NCBI RefSeq assembly: GCF_001424705.1
Contig: NZ_LMRA01000010.1
Coordinates: forward strand, 1 to 64,000
Length of the DNA: 64,000 nucleotides
Origin: Methylobacterium sp. Leaf465
Lineage (GTDB): Bacteria; Pseudomonadota; Alphaproteobacteria; Rhizobiales; Beijerinckiaceae
Direction: 5' to 3'
Position 1 is the first letter of the stretch; every line of letters starts with the position of its first letter. The translations under genes and the position numbers were made by a program. The notes under the pieces are model-generated. The model did no database searches, was not told the DNA's origin, and was given only the letters and a program-made list of their open reading frames with translations. Below are positions 43,745 to 52,977 of the stretch, piece by piece.

Positions 43745-45574
43745 TCACGCTCCCACCCCTACGAGGTCAGGACATGACAACGCCCGCCGGGCCAGTTGGC
43801 GCGCAGCGGGCGCCGGTCTGAGAAGAGTGCTGCCCTTCGTCGTAACAGCCGCAGAATAGGTCACGACGGCGCCAGCGACAACACCGTCGACTGCGTCCAG
43901 CCTAATACCCCGTAACACTTCGTGCGTGGCCTGCGGGATGGTGTCGAGGGTGTTGGCGACATCGTCGACGACGAGGAGGGGTTGATCGATGGTGGTCTCG
44001 GATTCAGGCATGAATGCCGGCCTCTCCTTCCGCACGGAGCCGATGCCGGCGACGGCCCGGGCATCCCGCAGGGCTTTGTCCATCCACCTTGGCGAGGCGC
44101 CGTAGAGCTCGGCAGCCCTCTTCACGGTCATGCCCTCGGCGACCATCTCCAGGGCCTGCTCGCCGACCTGGCGACGGAGGTCCTGCTGGCTGCTGCGGGC
44201 CTTCACGCCCTTGGCGCGGCGGCTGGCCACGACGCGGGCGACCGCGTTCTCCGACCGACGCGCCTCGTCCACCAAGATGCGCAGGTCGGCCCGACGCATC
44301 TCCCGCGGGGTGATGGCGAGGGTCTCGATGAATCGGGCCGGGGACAGCTTGTAGCGCGGGTCGACCGGGCGCCCCTTGAAGGTCCTGCGCAGGCCGCGAG
44401 CCGCTTGCTTGGCCCTCTGGACGATGCTGCACGTCTTGCTCTTGGTCTCGGCGTGCTCGTAGCCGAGGCGGTCGGCGCACTCGATGACGTAGGCGTCGAG
44501 CTCCTCGGGGGTCATGTCCCAGGCCGCGGCATAGACGAGGGAGGTCAGCCAGGCGTTGCGGCCGGCGCCGAACTCGGACCGCGACTTCCCATCGATGACG
44601 CCCTTTTGGCCGTGCCGGAACGCGAGGAGTTTCTCCAGATCCGCGCGGATGGTGCACCAGTAAGACGTCCCGGTCAGGCGAGCGCCGTAGTGCCCATCCC
44701 GTGGCGTGCGGGCTGCGAGGCGGGCCGCGGTGCGCTTGGCCTTGGCGGCGTCCTCCTTGGCCTCCCGCTCCTTCGTGGTCAGCCGCTTGAACGGCAGGAC
44801 GGTGCGGCAGAGCTCGTCGAAGGTGGTCCGCTCGATCTCGCGGACCATCGCGGGCCAGATGATGCTGACCGGGACGCCGGACTTCTCGTTGACGGTCCGC
44901 GGCATGCGGAATTGCTTAGTCATCGTCCTGGCCGACGGGTCCGAACCCATATGCCGGAACCCCTCGTGCAGGACCTGCTGGACGGCCTTGTGGCGGGCCA
45001 TGACAGTCTGGGCGGGCTGGACCGGGTAGAGCCATACGACGAGCAGCCCCCTCCCGGAGTGTGTGGCGTAGGACGGCGAAGGCCAACCGCGTTCGGCACA
45101 AGTGTTCCGGACGGCCTCCAAGACGACGGCGGGCGGGAGGTGCTTCCAGTCATCGTGGTCGTGGAAGTCGAGGTCGACCCAGCATGCGCCGATGCTGATG
45201 CAGTTGGCCTCGACCTTCTCCGGCTTGGGCTCACCGGGCTTGTGGAAGGGGTAGGTGGCGAAGCCCATGAACTTGAACCGCCCGAGGTCCACGGCGCGGC
45301 TCGCGAGGGCGCCGGGGCTCCAGCGCCGGTCCTGCCAGCCGAACGACGGGGAGTCGTCCTTCTTCTTCGTCTTGGATGCCATGTGCGCCCCGAACAGGAC
45401 GGCGCCCGGGGCACGCGGGTGCACGAGGCGGGCGTAGCCGAGCGGGCGTAGCTGGAAGCAAAACTGCGGAGAGGGAAGGCTCTCGACAGCGGAGGGCGCC
45501 CCGGACAGGGCCAGCACGTAGGCGGTTGTAGGTGTCACGACGGTCCCTGTACTGGGTCTGTCACGGGGCAGCAC
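43745..45574 (-). CDS. Primase-like replication protein (AEP-type), mobile element
   Basis: The 609-residue protein has ACWVDLDFHDHDDWKH, an acidic pair of the archaeo-eukaryotic primase type, followed by ATHSGRGLLVVWLYPVQPAQ and TKQFRMPRTVNEKSG, matching the SxH and RlPGTxNxK pattern of plasmid or phage primases. The C-terminal half contains a probable HTH (GMTVKRAAELYGASPRWMDK). It could therefore start replication of the element. The start is uncertain: a GTG at 45574 has no good ribosome site, while a second GTG about 36 bases in has GGGA upstream. This identification rests on motif spacing only. Confidence 0.55.
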   Translation of the reverse strand: MLPRDRPSTGTVVTPTTAYVLALSGAPSAVESLPSPQFCFQLRPLGYARLVHPRAPGAVLFGAHMASKTKKKDDSPSFGWQDRRWSPGALASRAVDLGRFKFMGFATYPFHKPGEPKPEKVEANCISIGACWVDLDFHDHDDWKHLPPAVVLEAVRNTCAERGWPSPSYATHSGRGLLVVWLYPVQPAQTVMARHKAVQQVLHEGFRHMGSDPSARTMTKQFRMPRTVNEKSGVPVSIIWPAMVREIERTTFDELCRTVLPFKRLTTKEREAKEDAAKAKRTAARLAARTPRDGHYGARLTGTSYWCTIRADLEKLLAFRHGQKGVIDGKSRSEFGAGRNAWLTSLVYAAAWDMTPEELDAYVIECADRLGYEHAETKSKTCSIVQRAKQAARGLRRTFKGRPVDPRYKLSPARFIETLAITPREMRRADLRILVDEARRSENAVARVVASRRAKGVKARSSQQDLRRQVGEQALEMVAEGMTVKRAAELYGASPRWMDKALRDARAVAGIGSVRKERPAFMPESETTIDQPLLVVDDVANTLDTIPQATHEVLRGIRLDAVDGVVAGAVVTYSAAVTTKGSTLLRPAPAARQLARRALSCPDLVGVGA

Positions 45575-45787
45575 GTCCGTGGCGCGACCTAGGTCGATGA
45601 CAACAATGAAACACGGGAGCTGGCTTAGGTCAAACTAGGTGAATCACGGGGTGTTGCTGCGCCAATACTTTGACACACCGTCAGGAGAGGACGCCGCGCA
45701 GGGGTTGAGACCAGCCTCAAAACGCCCGGAAACGGGGGCTGCAGCGCACCGGGGGCCTGGGGTTGTGTAGAGACCTATCCGGGCATC

Positions 45788-46054
45788 TCAGGGTGCCTGG
45801 CGAGCCTCCCTGCGGTTCGCGTCCGTCAAGGGCGAGGTAGAACCCGGACAAAGCAGGCTGAAAAATCTTCTTGCCCGTACCTTGGCTAAAGCCAAGCCCC
45901 CATACCCCGTATCACTTCGTGCGCGATCTCGCGGACCGGTTCGGACCGTGCGTGTCGCCCCGACGTACCAAGCCGGAGCCGACCAAGGGCTCTCCTCGGC
46001 GGCGGCGGGGGAGGCTGCGCTGATCAGCGCGAGGGCGACGACGAGGCTACGCAT
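45788..46054 (-). CDS. Small exported protein, mobile-element module
   Basis: The 88-residue protein has a clear signal peptide (MRSLVVALALISAASPAAAE) and a short basic mature part (EESPWSAPAWYVGATRTVRT). CGGAG lies before the ATG at 46054. Its start overlaps the end of the upstream gene by about 31 bases. Function unknown. Confidence 0.5.
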   Translation of the reverse strand: MRSLVVALALISAASPAAAEESPWSAPAWYVGATRTVRTGPRDRARSDTGYGGLALAKVRARRFFSLLCPGSTSPLTDANRREARQAP

Positions 46055-46410
46055 GGGGACACTCCGAGGGATGGGGGGACGGCCCAGCAAGAGCCGTCGG
46101 CGAGGAACACGACGAGGGCGGCCGCGCTGATCGGGCTGCCGTCGTCTAGGGTGAAGGCGGGCGGTCCGTAGGGGTGAAAGCGGACCCGATGCGCGCCTGG
46201 CGGGACCGCTCCGGATTCGACGAGGACGCCCCGGGCGTAGGCGACGACCTCGCGCTGGCGGCGGGCCCGGATGCGGGCGCACCCGGCGGTCGAGACGCGG
46301 AACTCAACGTCTCGGAGCGCCAGGGCGTCCCGGTGCCCGACGACGCGGCCGCTGTCGCGGAGCGACCAGGGCAGCCGCGCTCGCGTCAGGCAGCGGTAGA
46401 CGTCAACCAT
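46024..46410 (-). CDS. Hypothetical protein, mobile-element module
   Basis: The 128-residue protein starts MVDVYRCLTRARLPWSLRDS and has a central VEFRVSTAGCARIRARRQRE. It follows the 81-residue gene by 13 bases on the same strand. No family is recognised; the start is chosen from the GAGG before it. Confidence 0.45.
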   Translation of the reverse strand: MVDVYRCLTRARLPWSLRDSGRVVGHRDALALRDVEFRVSTAGCARIRARRQREVVAYARGVLVESGAVPPGAHRVRFHPYGPPAFTLDDGSPISAAALVVFLADGSCWAVPPSLGVSPCVASSSPSR

Positions 46411-46423
46411 CTCGGCCTCGCCG

Positions 46424-46669
46424 CTACAGCGAGATCCTGCCAGGGCAGTTCCGCAAGCGTTGGAGCGGGGCATGGCACAGGGCCGTCGCCTCAGCTTCGA
46501 GCGCAAGCCGGAGGGCATCCTCACGGGATACCTGCCCGGCATCCAGCAGAGCGAGGAGTTGCCCGATGCGCAGGTCGGCCGCGGAGGCCATGATCCCGCA
46601 TGAGCGGCGCGTCGACCAAGCGAGCTTCACGCGCGCCAGGACGGCCTGAGGAGTGTCGTGCTGTTGCAT
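46424..46669 (-). CDS. Small hypothetical protein
   Basis: The 81-residue protein starts MQQHDTPQAVLARVKLAWST and is mostly helical. GAGGGGG lies before its ATG, 9 bases after the ATPase stop. It may form part of the same transcript. Confidence 0.5.
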   Translation of the reverse strand: MQQHDTPQAVLARVKLAWSTRRSCGIMASAADLRIGQLLALLDAGQVSREDALRLALEAEATALCHAPLQRLRNCPGRISL

Positions 46670-46678
46670 GTCGCCCCC

Positions 46679-48298
46679 TCACATCCGGGTCGCCAGGGCC
46701 TCGCGGCCCGCCAGAACGGTTTCGACGAGGCGCCGCACGACACGGACGCTGCCTCCCTCGGTGAAGTGGGCCTCGACGAGCTCGGCCTCCTCGCCATCAA
46801 GATCGGGCAGCCAATGCTCGTCCTGGCCGCGCTCGGTGCGGATCTCCCGCATGACGCCGCGCAGCAGCGCGGGAAGGTCCTGGCGCCGGGGCGACGGCAT
46901 CGTGAAAATCCTAAAGCGGTCGATCAAGGCGGGGTGCGACTTCTTCAGGCCGGTGACGTCGTTCGCCGTCGCGATGTAGGAGACGCCGGAAAGGTCGACC
47001 GGGGACTCGACGTAGGCGTCGAAGAAACGGGCCGCGTCGTCCGTCAGCAGCGGCAGGAGCCCATCTAGCAGACTGCCGTTGTGGGTCCCCGAGGCGGTCT
47101 TATCGAGCTCGTCGATCACGATGAGCCCCGACGCCGCGGACAGGCGCTTCAGGAGCTGCAACGGAATCGAGGCCCTCCCGGTAGACCACGCCCTCGACGT
47201 CGAGAGGAACGTCGAGTCGGCTACGCCAGACGCTGAGTAGACCTGGAAACCGAGCCCCAACACCTCGCCGATCCGCCTGGCAAGCCTGGTCTTCCCTGAG
47301 CCTGGGGAACCGACGAGCAGGACGGGGCGCACATGGACGTGGGGCCGCCCGGCGAGGTCGCGCAGGACCGCATCGACGATGCCCGCGGCATACGGGAACT
47401 CCGCGAGGAGCTCCGCCCGCGCCGCGGCGAGATCTCCCACGCGAGTGAGCGGCAAACGCCGGCCCGCGAATGTAGCGTACTCGCCCCGCGGGGTGGAGGG
47501 CACCGCCGCGCCGGGCTTGCTCTCGCTGTTCTTGGCGGTCCCGGGCAGGTGTTCGACCGACGCCAAAACCAACAGCGACGGCCCATCGTCGACGGGCGCC
47601 TTGCGCGCCTCGACGATGGCCTGAACGTGCGAGGGCAGGCTCCGCGCCGGAGCGACCGGCTTGATAGCTGCAGCCAGGACCTCGCGACCATGCTCGCGCC
47701 ATTGCCCGACGACGTCGACCGTGTCCGTGCCGGCCGACAGCCGATGGCGCACGTCGCCCTGGAGGACGGTCGCCCCGAACGCGACCGCGTACAGTGCCAC
47801 CGCGTCGTCATCGATGGGACGCGCCTCCCGGGCCGCGCGCCATGAGACGTCGACAAGTGCCTGCGTCGCGGTGTGCTCGCCGAGCATCGAGCAATAGAGC
47901 GTCAGGCGCCCGTGCAGATCGTCGAGGGGATCTGCGAAGCCGCAGGAGGCCTCGAAGTAAAGGTCCGTCGCCGGCCTCAAGGCCAGCAGCCGACCGAGCT
48001 CCGTCCACAGTGCGAAGAGCTGCGTATGGAATGTGCGCATCGCAGTGCGGCTGGGGCGGCCGCGCCGGTCGAGCATCCTAGCGGCGGCCTGCCACGCCCC
48101 CGTCAGGAGCTCAGCCATGGCCCACGAATCGCCGACCGAGCGGTAGAGGCCGAGGCGGTCGTCTACGACGAGCGAGGGCCACGAGTAGGCGAGATGGCAG
48201 TAGAGGTCGCGCTGCGGGCTGCCGCCGTGTAGCGGGGCGCCGGCGAGGAGTGCGCGCAGGGGTGCGGGGACCCCGAATGCGGGGGTGTGCTCGTCCAT
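46679..48298 (-). CDS. Lon-type AAA+ ATPase with an unknown N-terminal domain
   Basis: The 539-residue protein has a complete AAA+ core in its C-terminal half: Walker A VGSPGSGKTRLARRIGEVLG, Walker B LIVIDELDKTASG, sensor 1 YIATANDVTGLKKSHPALID and an arginine-rich C-terminal subdomain. The similarity is to the Lon ATPase module, but no protease domain follows. The first 300 residues are helical with no recognised family. In phage and mobile elements such ATPases act as helicase loaders or remodel complexes. GAAGGA lies before the ATG. An inverted repeat TGAAGGATAC surrounds the start region. Confidence 0.78.
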   Translation of the reverse strand: MDEHTPAFGVPAPLRALLAGAPLHGGSPQRDLYCHLAYSWPSLVVDDRLGLYRSVGDSWAMAELLTGAWQAAARMLDRRGRPSRTAMRTFHTQLFALWTELGRLLALRPATDLYFEASCGFADPLDDLHGRLTLYCSMLGEHTATQALVDVSWRAAREARPIDDDAVALYAVAFGATVLQGDVRHRLSAGTDTVDVVGQWREHGREVLAAAIKPVAPARSLPSHVQAIVEARKAPVDDGPSLLVLASVEHLPGTAKNSESKPGAAVPSTPRGEYATFAGRRLPLTRVGDLAAARAELLAEFPYAAGIVDAVLRDLAGRPHVHVRPVLLVGSPGSGKTRLARRIGEVLGLGFQVYSASGVADSTFLSTSRAWSTGRASIPLQLLKRLSAASGLIVIDELDKTASGTHNGSLLDGLLPLLTDDAARFFDAYVESPVDLSGVSYIATANDVTGLKKSHPALIDRFRIFTMPSPRRQDLPALLRGVMREIRTERGQDEHWLPDLDGEEAELVEAHFTEGGSVRVVRRLVETVLAGREALATRM

Positions 48299-48379
48299 CT
48301 CGGGTATCCTTCACCACGCACCCGATCGGAAATCAGGCACAGAGAACTTCCGCATACCCCGACAATCCTGAAGGATACG

Positions 48380-48856
48380 TTAGCGCGTACCCGCCGGCAG
48401 CCGCTTCATGTCTCGGGCTCGCGCGACAAGCGCAAGGGCATCCTCCAGGCCCTGCCGGGCGAGCGCGCCAAGTTCAGCGCGGGCCTGCTCGGCATCGGCG
48501 TCGAGGACCTCCGCCGCGGCGAGCATCAGGTAGCCGAGGGCCCTTGGGGACGGGTGCCCGGCGGCGTAGGCGAGGATGCGGAGCAGCCAGTCAGGCACAC
48601 CGTTCCGGGTGATGCGGTCGCCCACGACCGACCGGCGGTTAAGCCCCGAGACACGGGACAGGCTGCCGAGATAGTCGCTTCCCCACAGCGCCGTGGCGGC
48701 CTGCTCGACGGCCTGGGCGAGCGCCTCGCCAATCTCCTCCTGCGCGATGGGACGGCCGCCGGCGTAGGCATCCCGTCCAGCATAGGTGAGGATCTCGCGG
48801 TCGACTGTGCCGACGGCATCGGGGTGTTCGGGGACTGGGCACAAGACAACGCGCAT
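48380..48856 (-). CDS. Probable HTH-type regulator, mobile-element module
   Basis: The 158-residue protein contains the stretch SLSRVSGLNRRSVVGDRITR followed by NGVPDWLLRILAYAAGHPSP, resembling a phage-type helix-turn-helix. The rest is helical. The ATG at 48856 lies 24 bases downstream of a terminator hairpin that faces the same way. No close family is recognised, and the ribosome site is weak. Confidence 0.45.
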   Translation of the reverse strand: MRVVLCPVPEHPDAVGTVDREILTYAGRDAYAGGRPIAQEEIGEALAQAVEQAATALWGSDYLGSLSRVSGLNRRSVVGDRITRNGVPDWLLRILAYAAGHPSPRALGYLMLAAAEVLDADAEQARAELGALARQGLEDALALVARARDMKRLPAGTR

Positions 48857-48880
48857 GCCCCGGCATAGCGCGCTACCCCG

Positions 48881-48910
48881 AAACGAAGAAAGCCCCGCTT
48901 GCGGCGGGGC
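48881..48910 (-). terminator. Rho-independent terminator insulating the island module
   Basis: On the minus strand a 7-bp stem GCCCCGC / GCGGGGC with a 5-base loop is followed by TTTCTTCGTTT. It would stop transcripts entering the module from the right. Confidence 0.65.
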
Positions 48911-49234
48911 CTTGTCTGATTGCTCATCGCGCGAACCCCGATATTCTACGGGATCGATTTTCATAGATGTCAGTCTGCGTTCGACTCCTGTTTTACAAAG
49001 TCCGATTGGGGTTGGGAACGGACCCTGGCTCTTCGCCCTGAAGCAGACGTTCCGCCTCCGACCCAACCCAGTCGTTCAAGCGCCTTCGTGCGGCTCCCGT
49101 AAGCGGACGTGTAATCCACCTCTACTCTGTCAGGGATGCGCCCTTTGCAACTACACAGTCGGCTCTCGCGGTGTCTCAATTTCGACGTTCAAATTCTTCG
49201 TCGCGGGTGAGCGAGGGCCTGTCGCGCCTGCCTG
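48911..49234. other. Right edge of the island with a dispersed repeat
   Basis: No gene is seen. Positions 49050-49110 carry a copy of the dispersed repeat (on the minus strand GACTGGGTTGGGTCGGAGG ... GCGGAACG). No copy of the tRNA-Pro 3' end that would mark a right attachment site was found. Confidence 0.4.
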
Positions 49235-49485
49235 TCATTGCGCCAGCGTACGCAGCTCCCCGCGGGCGAGTCCGACGAGGGTCCGGGCGAGCAGCCATCC
49301 GATCACCGCCGTCGCGAGCGCGAGCAGGCAGACGGCGAGGAGGTCGATCGCCGGGCCCGGCCGCGCCGTCGCGATCCGCAGGGCCGCGACGGATGCTGCG
49401 GCGAGGGGGAAGCTCACGCCCCACCACGACACGCGGAACGGGCAGCTCCAATCGAAGCGGGCGATATGGTCAAGGCATGAGAAAG
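49235..49485 (-). pseudogene. C-terminal fragment of a SLAC1/TehA-type transporter
   Basis: On the minus strand, FDWSCPFRVSWWGVSFPLAA and DLLAVCLLALATAVIGWLLA with a terminal RTLVGLARGELRTLAQ match the last two membrane helices of SLAC1-type anion channels. The upstream two thirds are absent, so the gene was cut, probably at the island boundary. Confidence 0.55.
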
Positions 49486-49633
49486 CTCCGGGATGCCTGC
49501 GGTTGTTGAGATACCGCCGACATTCCGGAGCTCGGGCGCGCCAAACCCTCGAGCGAAGGCCGGCACGCTTTCAGAAAATTCGGGAGTCATCGGTCGGGCG
49601 ATGGCCGGAGCCACCGTCCGATGACGGCTCCGT

Positions 49634-51397
49634 TCAGCGCGTGGCGACGGTCTTGGGCAGCTTGAAGGCCCAGAAGCTTCCACCCTGGTTGATGCCGGCG
49701 GTGGATTTCGCCACTTCGCCACCCCACAGCGGCACGGCCCCGCCCCAGCCGGCGGCGACGCCGACCCATTGCTCCCCGTCCTGCTCCCAGGTGATCGGCG
49801 ACGCGACGACGCCGGTGCCGACCTGGAACTTCCAGACTTCCTCACCGGTCTTGGCGTCGAAGGCCTTCAGGAAGCCCTCCGGGGTTCCCGTGAAGACGAG
49901 GTTGCCCGCCGTGGTCAGCACGCCGGCCCAGAGCGGCGCCTTGTTCTTGTATTCCCACACCGTCTTGCCGGAGGCCGGGTCGATGGCTTTAAGCGAGCCG
50001 ATATGATCCTCGAAGACCGGCTTGATCGTGAAGCCAGCGCCGAGATAGGCCGCGCCCTTCTTGTACGAGACCGGCTCGTTCCAGATGTCCATGCCCCACT
50101 CGTTCGATGGAACGTAGAACAGCTTGGTGTCGGGACTGTAGGCGACCGGCATCCAATTCTTGCCACCGAGGAAGCTTGGCACCGCGAAGACGGACTTGCC
50201 CTTCTTGCCGTCCTCGGACTTTGCCGGGTCGCCCGGGCGGAAGGCGTCGTCGTAGATCGGGCGGCCCTTCTCGTCGATGCCCTTCGCCCAGTTGATCTTG
50301 TTCACGAACGGGGTAGCCGAGATGAACTTCCCGTTGGTCCGGTCGAGGACGTAGAAGAAGCCGTTCCGGTCGGCGGTGCCGCCGGCCTTCACGGTCTTGC
50401 CGTCCTTCTGCATGTCGAACGGCACGAACTCGTTGACGCCGTCGAAGTCCCAGCCGTCATGCGGTGTGGTCTGGAAGCCCCACACGATCTCGCCGTTGTC
50501 CGGATTGATGGCGAGCCGCGAGGCGGTCCATTTGTTGTCGCCCGGGCGCAGCGCCGAGTTCCAGGGGCCGGGGTTGCCGGTGCCGAAATAGACGAGGTTG
50601 CTCTCGGGATCGTAGGTGCCGCCGAGCCAGGTCGCGCCGCCGCCGAACTTCCAGGTGTCGCCCGGCCAAGTCTCGTTGACCTGGCCGGTCATGGTCGAGG
50701 GCTTGCCGTTGAGTTCGCCCATGTGACCCTCGATGACGGGCCGCTTCCACACCACTTCGCCGGTCTCGGCATCGCGCGCCTCGACCCGGCCGATAACGCC
50801 GAACTCGCCGCCGGACACGCCCGTGATGATCTTGCCCTTCACGATGATCGGCGCGGCGGTGTAGCTGTAGCCAGCCTTGAAGTCGTCGATGTCCTTGCGC
50901 CAGACCACCTTGCCGGTCTTCTGGTCGAGCGCCACGAGCTTGGCGTCGAGGGTACCGAAATAGACTTTGTCCTTATAAAGAGCGGCACCGCGGTTCACCA
51001 CATCGCAACAGGGCAGGATGCCCTCCGGCAGGCGGGCGTTGTATTCCCACAGCTTGTCGCCGGTGCGCGAGTCGATGGCGTACATGCGCGAATACGATCC
51101 AGTGACGTAGAGCACGCCGTCCTTGACCAGCGCTTGGCTCTCCTGGCCACGCTGCTTCTCGCCACCGAACGAGAAGGAATAGGCCGGCACCAGGCCCTTG
51201 ATGTTGTCGCGATTGAGCGTCTTGAGAGGGCTGAAGCGCTGGGCTTGCGGCCCGAGACCGTAGGTAACGACGTCGCCAGTGGTCTTCGCGTCGTTGAGGA
51301 TGTCCTGTTCGGTGACTTCGGCGAGTGCCGGCAAGGTCAGGTTGACGCAAAGGGCAGTGACGCCCACCGCCGTCAGGAACTGGTCGCGTATTCTCAT
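49634..51397 (-). CDS. exaF: Lanthanide-type quinoprotein alcohol dehydrogenase (ExaF/PedH-like)
   Basis: The 587-residue protein has a signal peptide ([19 protein letters not shown]) and is a periplasmic PQQ enzyme. The eight-bladed propeller is recognisable from repeated W motifs, the vicinal disulfide in [11 protein letters not shown] (near residue 130) and the GGEFGV segment. The active-site [11 protein letters not shown] (near residue 316) has an extra Asp two positions after the catalytic Asp, the signature of lanthanide-dependent enzymes. In sequence it is far from XoxF1 of Methylorubrum and close to ExaF/PedH ethanol dehydrogenases, so primary alcohols such as ethanol are the likely substrates. 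GGAGGAA precedes the ATG at 51397. It is downstream of the XoxJ-like gene by 200 bases. Confidence 0.85.
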   Translation of the reverse strand: MRIRDQFLTAVGVTALCVNLTLPALAEVTEQDILNDAKTTGDVVTYGLGPQAQRFSPLKTLNRDNIKGLVPAYSFSFGGEKQRGQESQALVKDGVLYVTGSYSRMYAIDSRTGDKLWEYNARLPEGILPCCDVVNRGAALYKDKVYFGTLDAKLVALDQKTGKVVWRKDIDDFKAGYSYTAAPIIVKGKIITGVSGGEFGVIGRVEARDAETGEVVWKRPVIEGHMGELNGKPSTMTGQVNETWPGDTWKFGGGATWLGGTYDPESNLVYFGTGNPGPWNSALRPGDNKWTASRLAINPDNGEIVWGFQTTPHDGWDFDGVNEFVPFDMQKDGKTVKAGGTADRNGFFYVLDRTNGKFISATPFVNKINWAKGIDEKGRPIYDDAFRPGDPAKSEDGKKGKSVFAVPSFLGGKNWMPVAYSPDTKLFYVPSNEWGMDIWNEPVSYKKGAAYLGAGFTIKPVFEDHIGSLKAIDPASGKTVWEYKNKAPLWAGVLTTAGNLVFTGTPEGFLKAFDAKTGEEVWKFQVGTGVVASPITWEQDGEQWVGVAAGWGGAVPLWGGEVAKSTAGINQGGSFWAFKLPKTVATR

Positions 51398-51599
51398 GGC
51401 ATTTCCTCCGCTCAAGGCCAGGCCCGGTTCTCCGTGACCCACTGGGTTTCGCCGTCCCGATGTGTTGGGAAGGCGCCCCTTGATGTCGAAGCTAGAGAAG
51501 TTCTCAGGGGATTCTTATTGGCCATTGGTCGAATAGCCGTCGGGTGCCGGGACTGAGGATGAGGTATTGGCTTTCGGTCCTCGACGATGCTCGGTCGGC

Positions 51600-52502
51600 T
51601 CAATAGCCTTGCGGCGCGGAGTAGGTGACGCCGTAGGCGTCGCAGATCGCCTTGAGGCGCCCCTCGGTCGCCAAGGCCGCCAGAGCATCGCCCACCGCGT
51701 AGGCGAGGTCGCGAGAATCGCTGCGGACCGCCCCGCCCAGGTCCCATCGAGTCCGGACGATGCCCGGCATGGGCACCTCGACCACGGGATTGTTCTCCCG
51801 CGAGGCGCCGGCGCCCGAGAGCGCTGCCTCGATGCCGGCGCGCGTGCCAGCAAGGATTGGCGCCTCGCCCGCGAGATACGCTTTCGCCGCCTCGTCGAAG
51901 CTGCGGTAGTGCTTCACGCCGGCGCGATACCGCCCGCCCTCGGCGTTCATCACGAGGCTGTCGGACGCGCTCATCCCCTCGACGGCGACGGCATGGCCTT
52001 CCAAGTCGCGCACACCCTCGAATCCCTCGATCCGGTCACGATGATAGGCGAAGGCGAGGCGCTGCTCGAAATACGGCGTCGTCAGGAAAATCTGCTCGTT
52101 GCGCGTGGCCAGCACCCGGTCGTGAGGCACATGCAGCATCAGGTCGGCCAGGGGTGTGCCTGCGAGGTCGCCGCGCCACAGATTGAGACGGAAATCGCCG
52201 TCGACGGTCTCGCCTGCATCCACCACACGCAGATCGAGGCGCAGCTTCAGGCGATCGGCGATGGCGCGGGCGAGGTCCACATCGATACCGCGGGGGGCGG
52301 CTTCGCCCTCCCCCGAGAACGGCACGTTGTCGCCGTAGACGGCGACCCTGAGAACGCCCGAGGCCGTCACCTCGTCGAGGGGCCGCGCGATTGCCGGCCG
52401 CCCAGTGGCCAGGCAGGTCGCGCTGAAGAGGGCGGCCAGGACGAGGTGGCGCGTCCGGGCGAACGGATCAGCGAGACGCCGCATCGCAGGATACCTTCTC
52501 AT
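51600..52502 (-). CDS. XoxJ/MxaJ-like periplasmic solute-binding protein
   Basis: The 300-residue protein is a family-3-type periplasmic binding protein with a signal-type N terminus (RTRHLVLAALFSATCLATGR). GVLRVAVYGDNVPFSGEGEA, RGIDVDLARAIADRLKLRLD and the GTRAGIEAAL segment match the XoxJ/MxaJ group linked to quinoprotein alcohol dehydrogenases. Its role may be enzyme activation or maturation. The ATG at 52502 overlaps the cytochrome stop as ATGA; a second ATG at 52484 with AAGG upstream is an alternative start. Confidence 0.82.
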   Translation of the reverse strand: MRRYPAMRRLADPFARTRHLVLAALFSATCLATGRPAIARPLDEVTASGVLRVAVYGDNVPFSGEGEAAPRGIDVDLARAIADRLKLRLDLRVVDAGETVDGDFRLNLWRGDLAGTPLADLMLHVPHDRVLATRNEQIFLTTPYFEQRLAFAYHRDRIEGFEGVRDLEGHAVAVEGMSASDSLVMNAEGGRYRAGVKHYRSFDEAAKAYLAGEAPILAGTRAGIEAALSGAGASRENNPVVEVPMPGIVRTRWDLGGAVRSDSRDLAYAVGDALAALATEGRLKAICDAYGVTYSAPQGY

Positions 52503-52921
52503 TCCTCGTGCTTCGATTCGATATAGGTGCGGATCGCCCACAGGGCCTCCTGTGAGAGCACGCCTTCGAAGGCCGGCATCTTCGTCATGCCATTGATGAT
52601 CGCGCCGTGACGCACGCGCTCGACGAAGTATTCATCGCCTTCCTTGCCAACCGGAAGGTAGCGCAGATCGGGCGCCAGGCCGCCGGAGATGACCTGAAGA
52701 CCGTGGCAGCGGGCGCAGTTCTGATTGAAGCCCGAATCGCCGATGGCGATCGCCTTGGCGTCGCCCCGATATGGATTCTCCTCCTTCCAGCCTTCGCCGA
52801 GGGGCGCGAGGCCTGCGGTGTCGACGGGTTGCGGCTGGACGTCGCCGTGACCGAACGCCATGGACGCAGACAGAGCGAGACCGAGGGCGAGGAGCCCTCC
52901 GCCCAGGATGACAGGCTTCAT
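52499..52921 (-). CDS. pedF: Cytochrome c-550, PedF-like
   Basis: The 140-residue protein has a signal peptide (MKPVILGGGLLALGLALSAS) and one heme-c motif, CARCH, in GFNQNCARCHGLQVISGG. The likely axial Met is in GMTKMPAFEGVLSQEALW. The overall form (HGDVQPQPVDTAGLAPLGEG, ENPYRGDAKA) is that of PedF/c-550 electron acceptors of PQQ ethanol dehydrogenases. It is the first gene of the minus-strand group, with GGGAGGAA upstream, and carries electrons from the dehydrogenase towards the respiratory chain. Confidence 0.9.
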   Translation of the reverse strand: MKPVILGGGLLALGLALSASMAFGHGDVQPQPVDTAGLAPLGEGWKEENPYRGDAKAIAIGDSGFNQNCARCHGLQVISGGLAPDLRYLPVGKEGDEYFVERVRHGAIINGMTKMPAFEGVLSQEALWAIRTYIESKHEE

Positions 52922-52977
52922 CGTCGTTCCTCCCGTTATTATTGGAAACGGGTAGCAAGCGCCCTGAGCCGAACCCA

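Noticed and set aside
43922..45451. A 509-codon plus-strand open frame over the primase-like gene
   Set aside because: It is a low-complexity Gly/Arg/Leu shadow with no motif; the minus strand has primase-like motifs and coupled neighbours.
46428..46450. A short match to the tRNA-Pro 3' end as a right attachment site
   Set aside because: Only about nine bases match, inside a gene, which is expected by chance.
48786..50006. A 406-codon plus-strand frame crossing the terminator, spacer and dehydrogenase 3' end
   Set aside because: It crosses several independent features and has no recognisable protein content.
49634..51397. Assignment of the quinoprotein as XoxF methanol dehydrogenase
   Set aside because: The lanthanide Asp is present, but the overall sequence and the PedF-type cytochrome fit ExaF/PedH better than the XoxF1 sequence I know.
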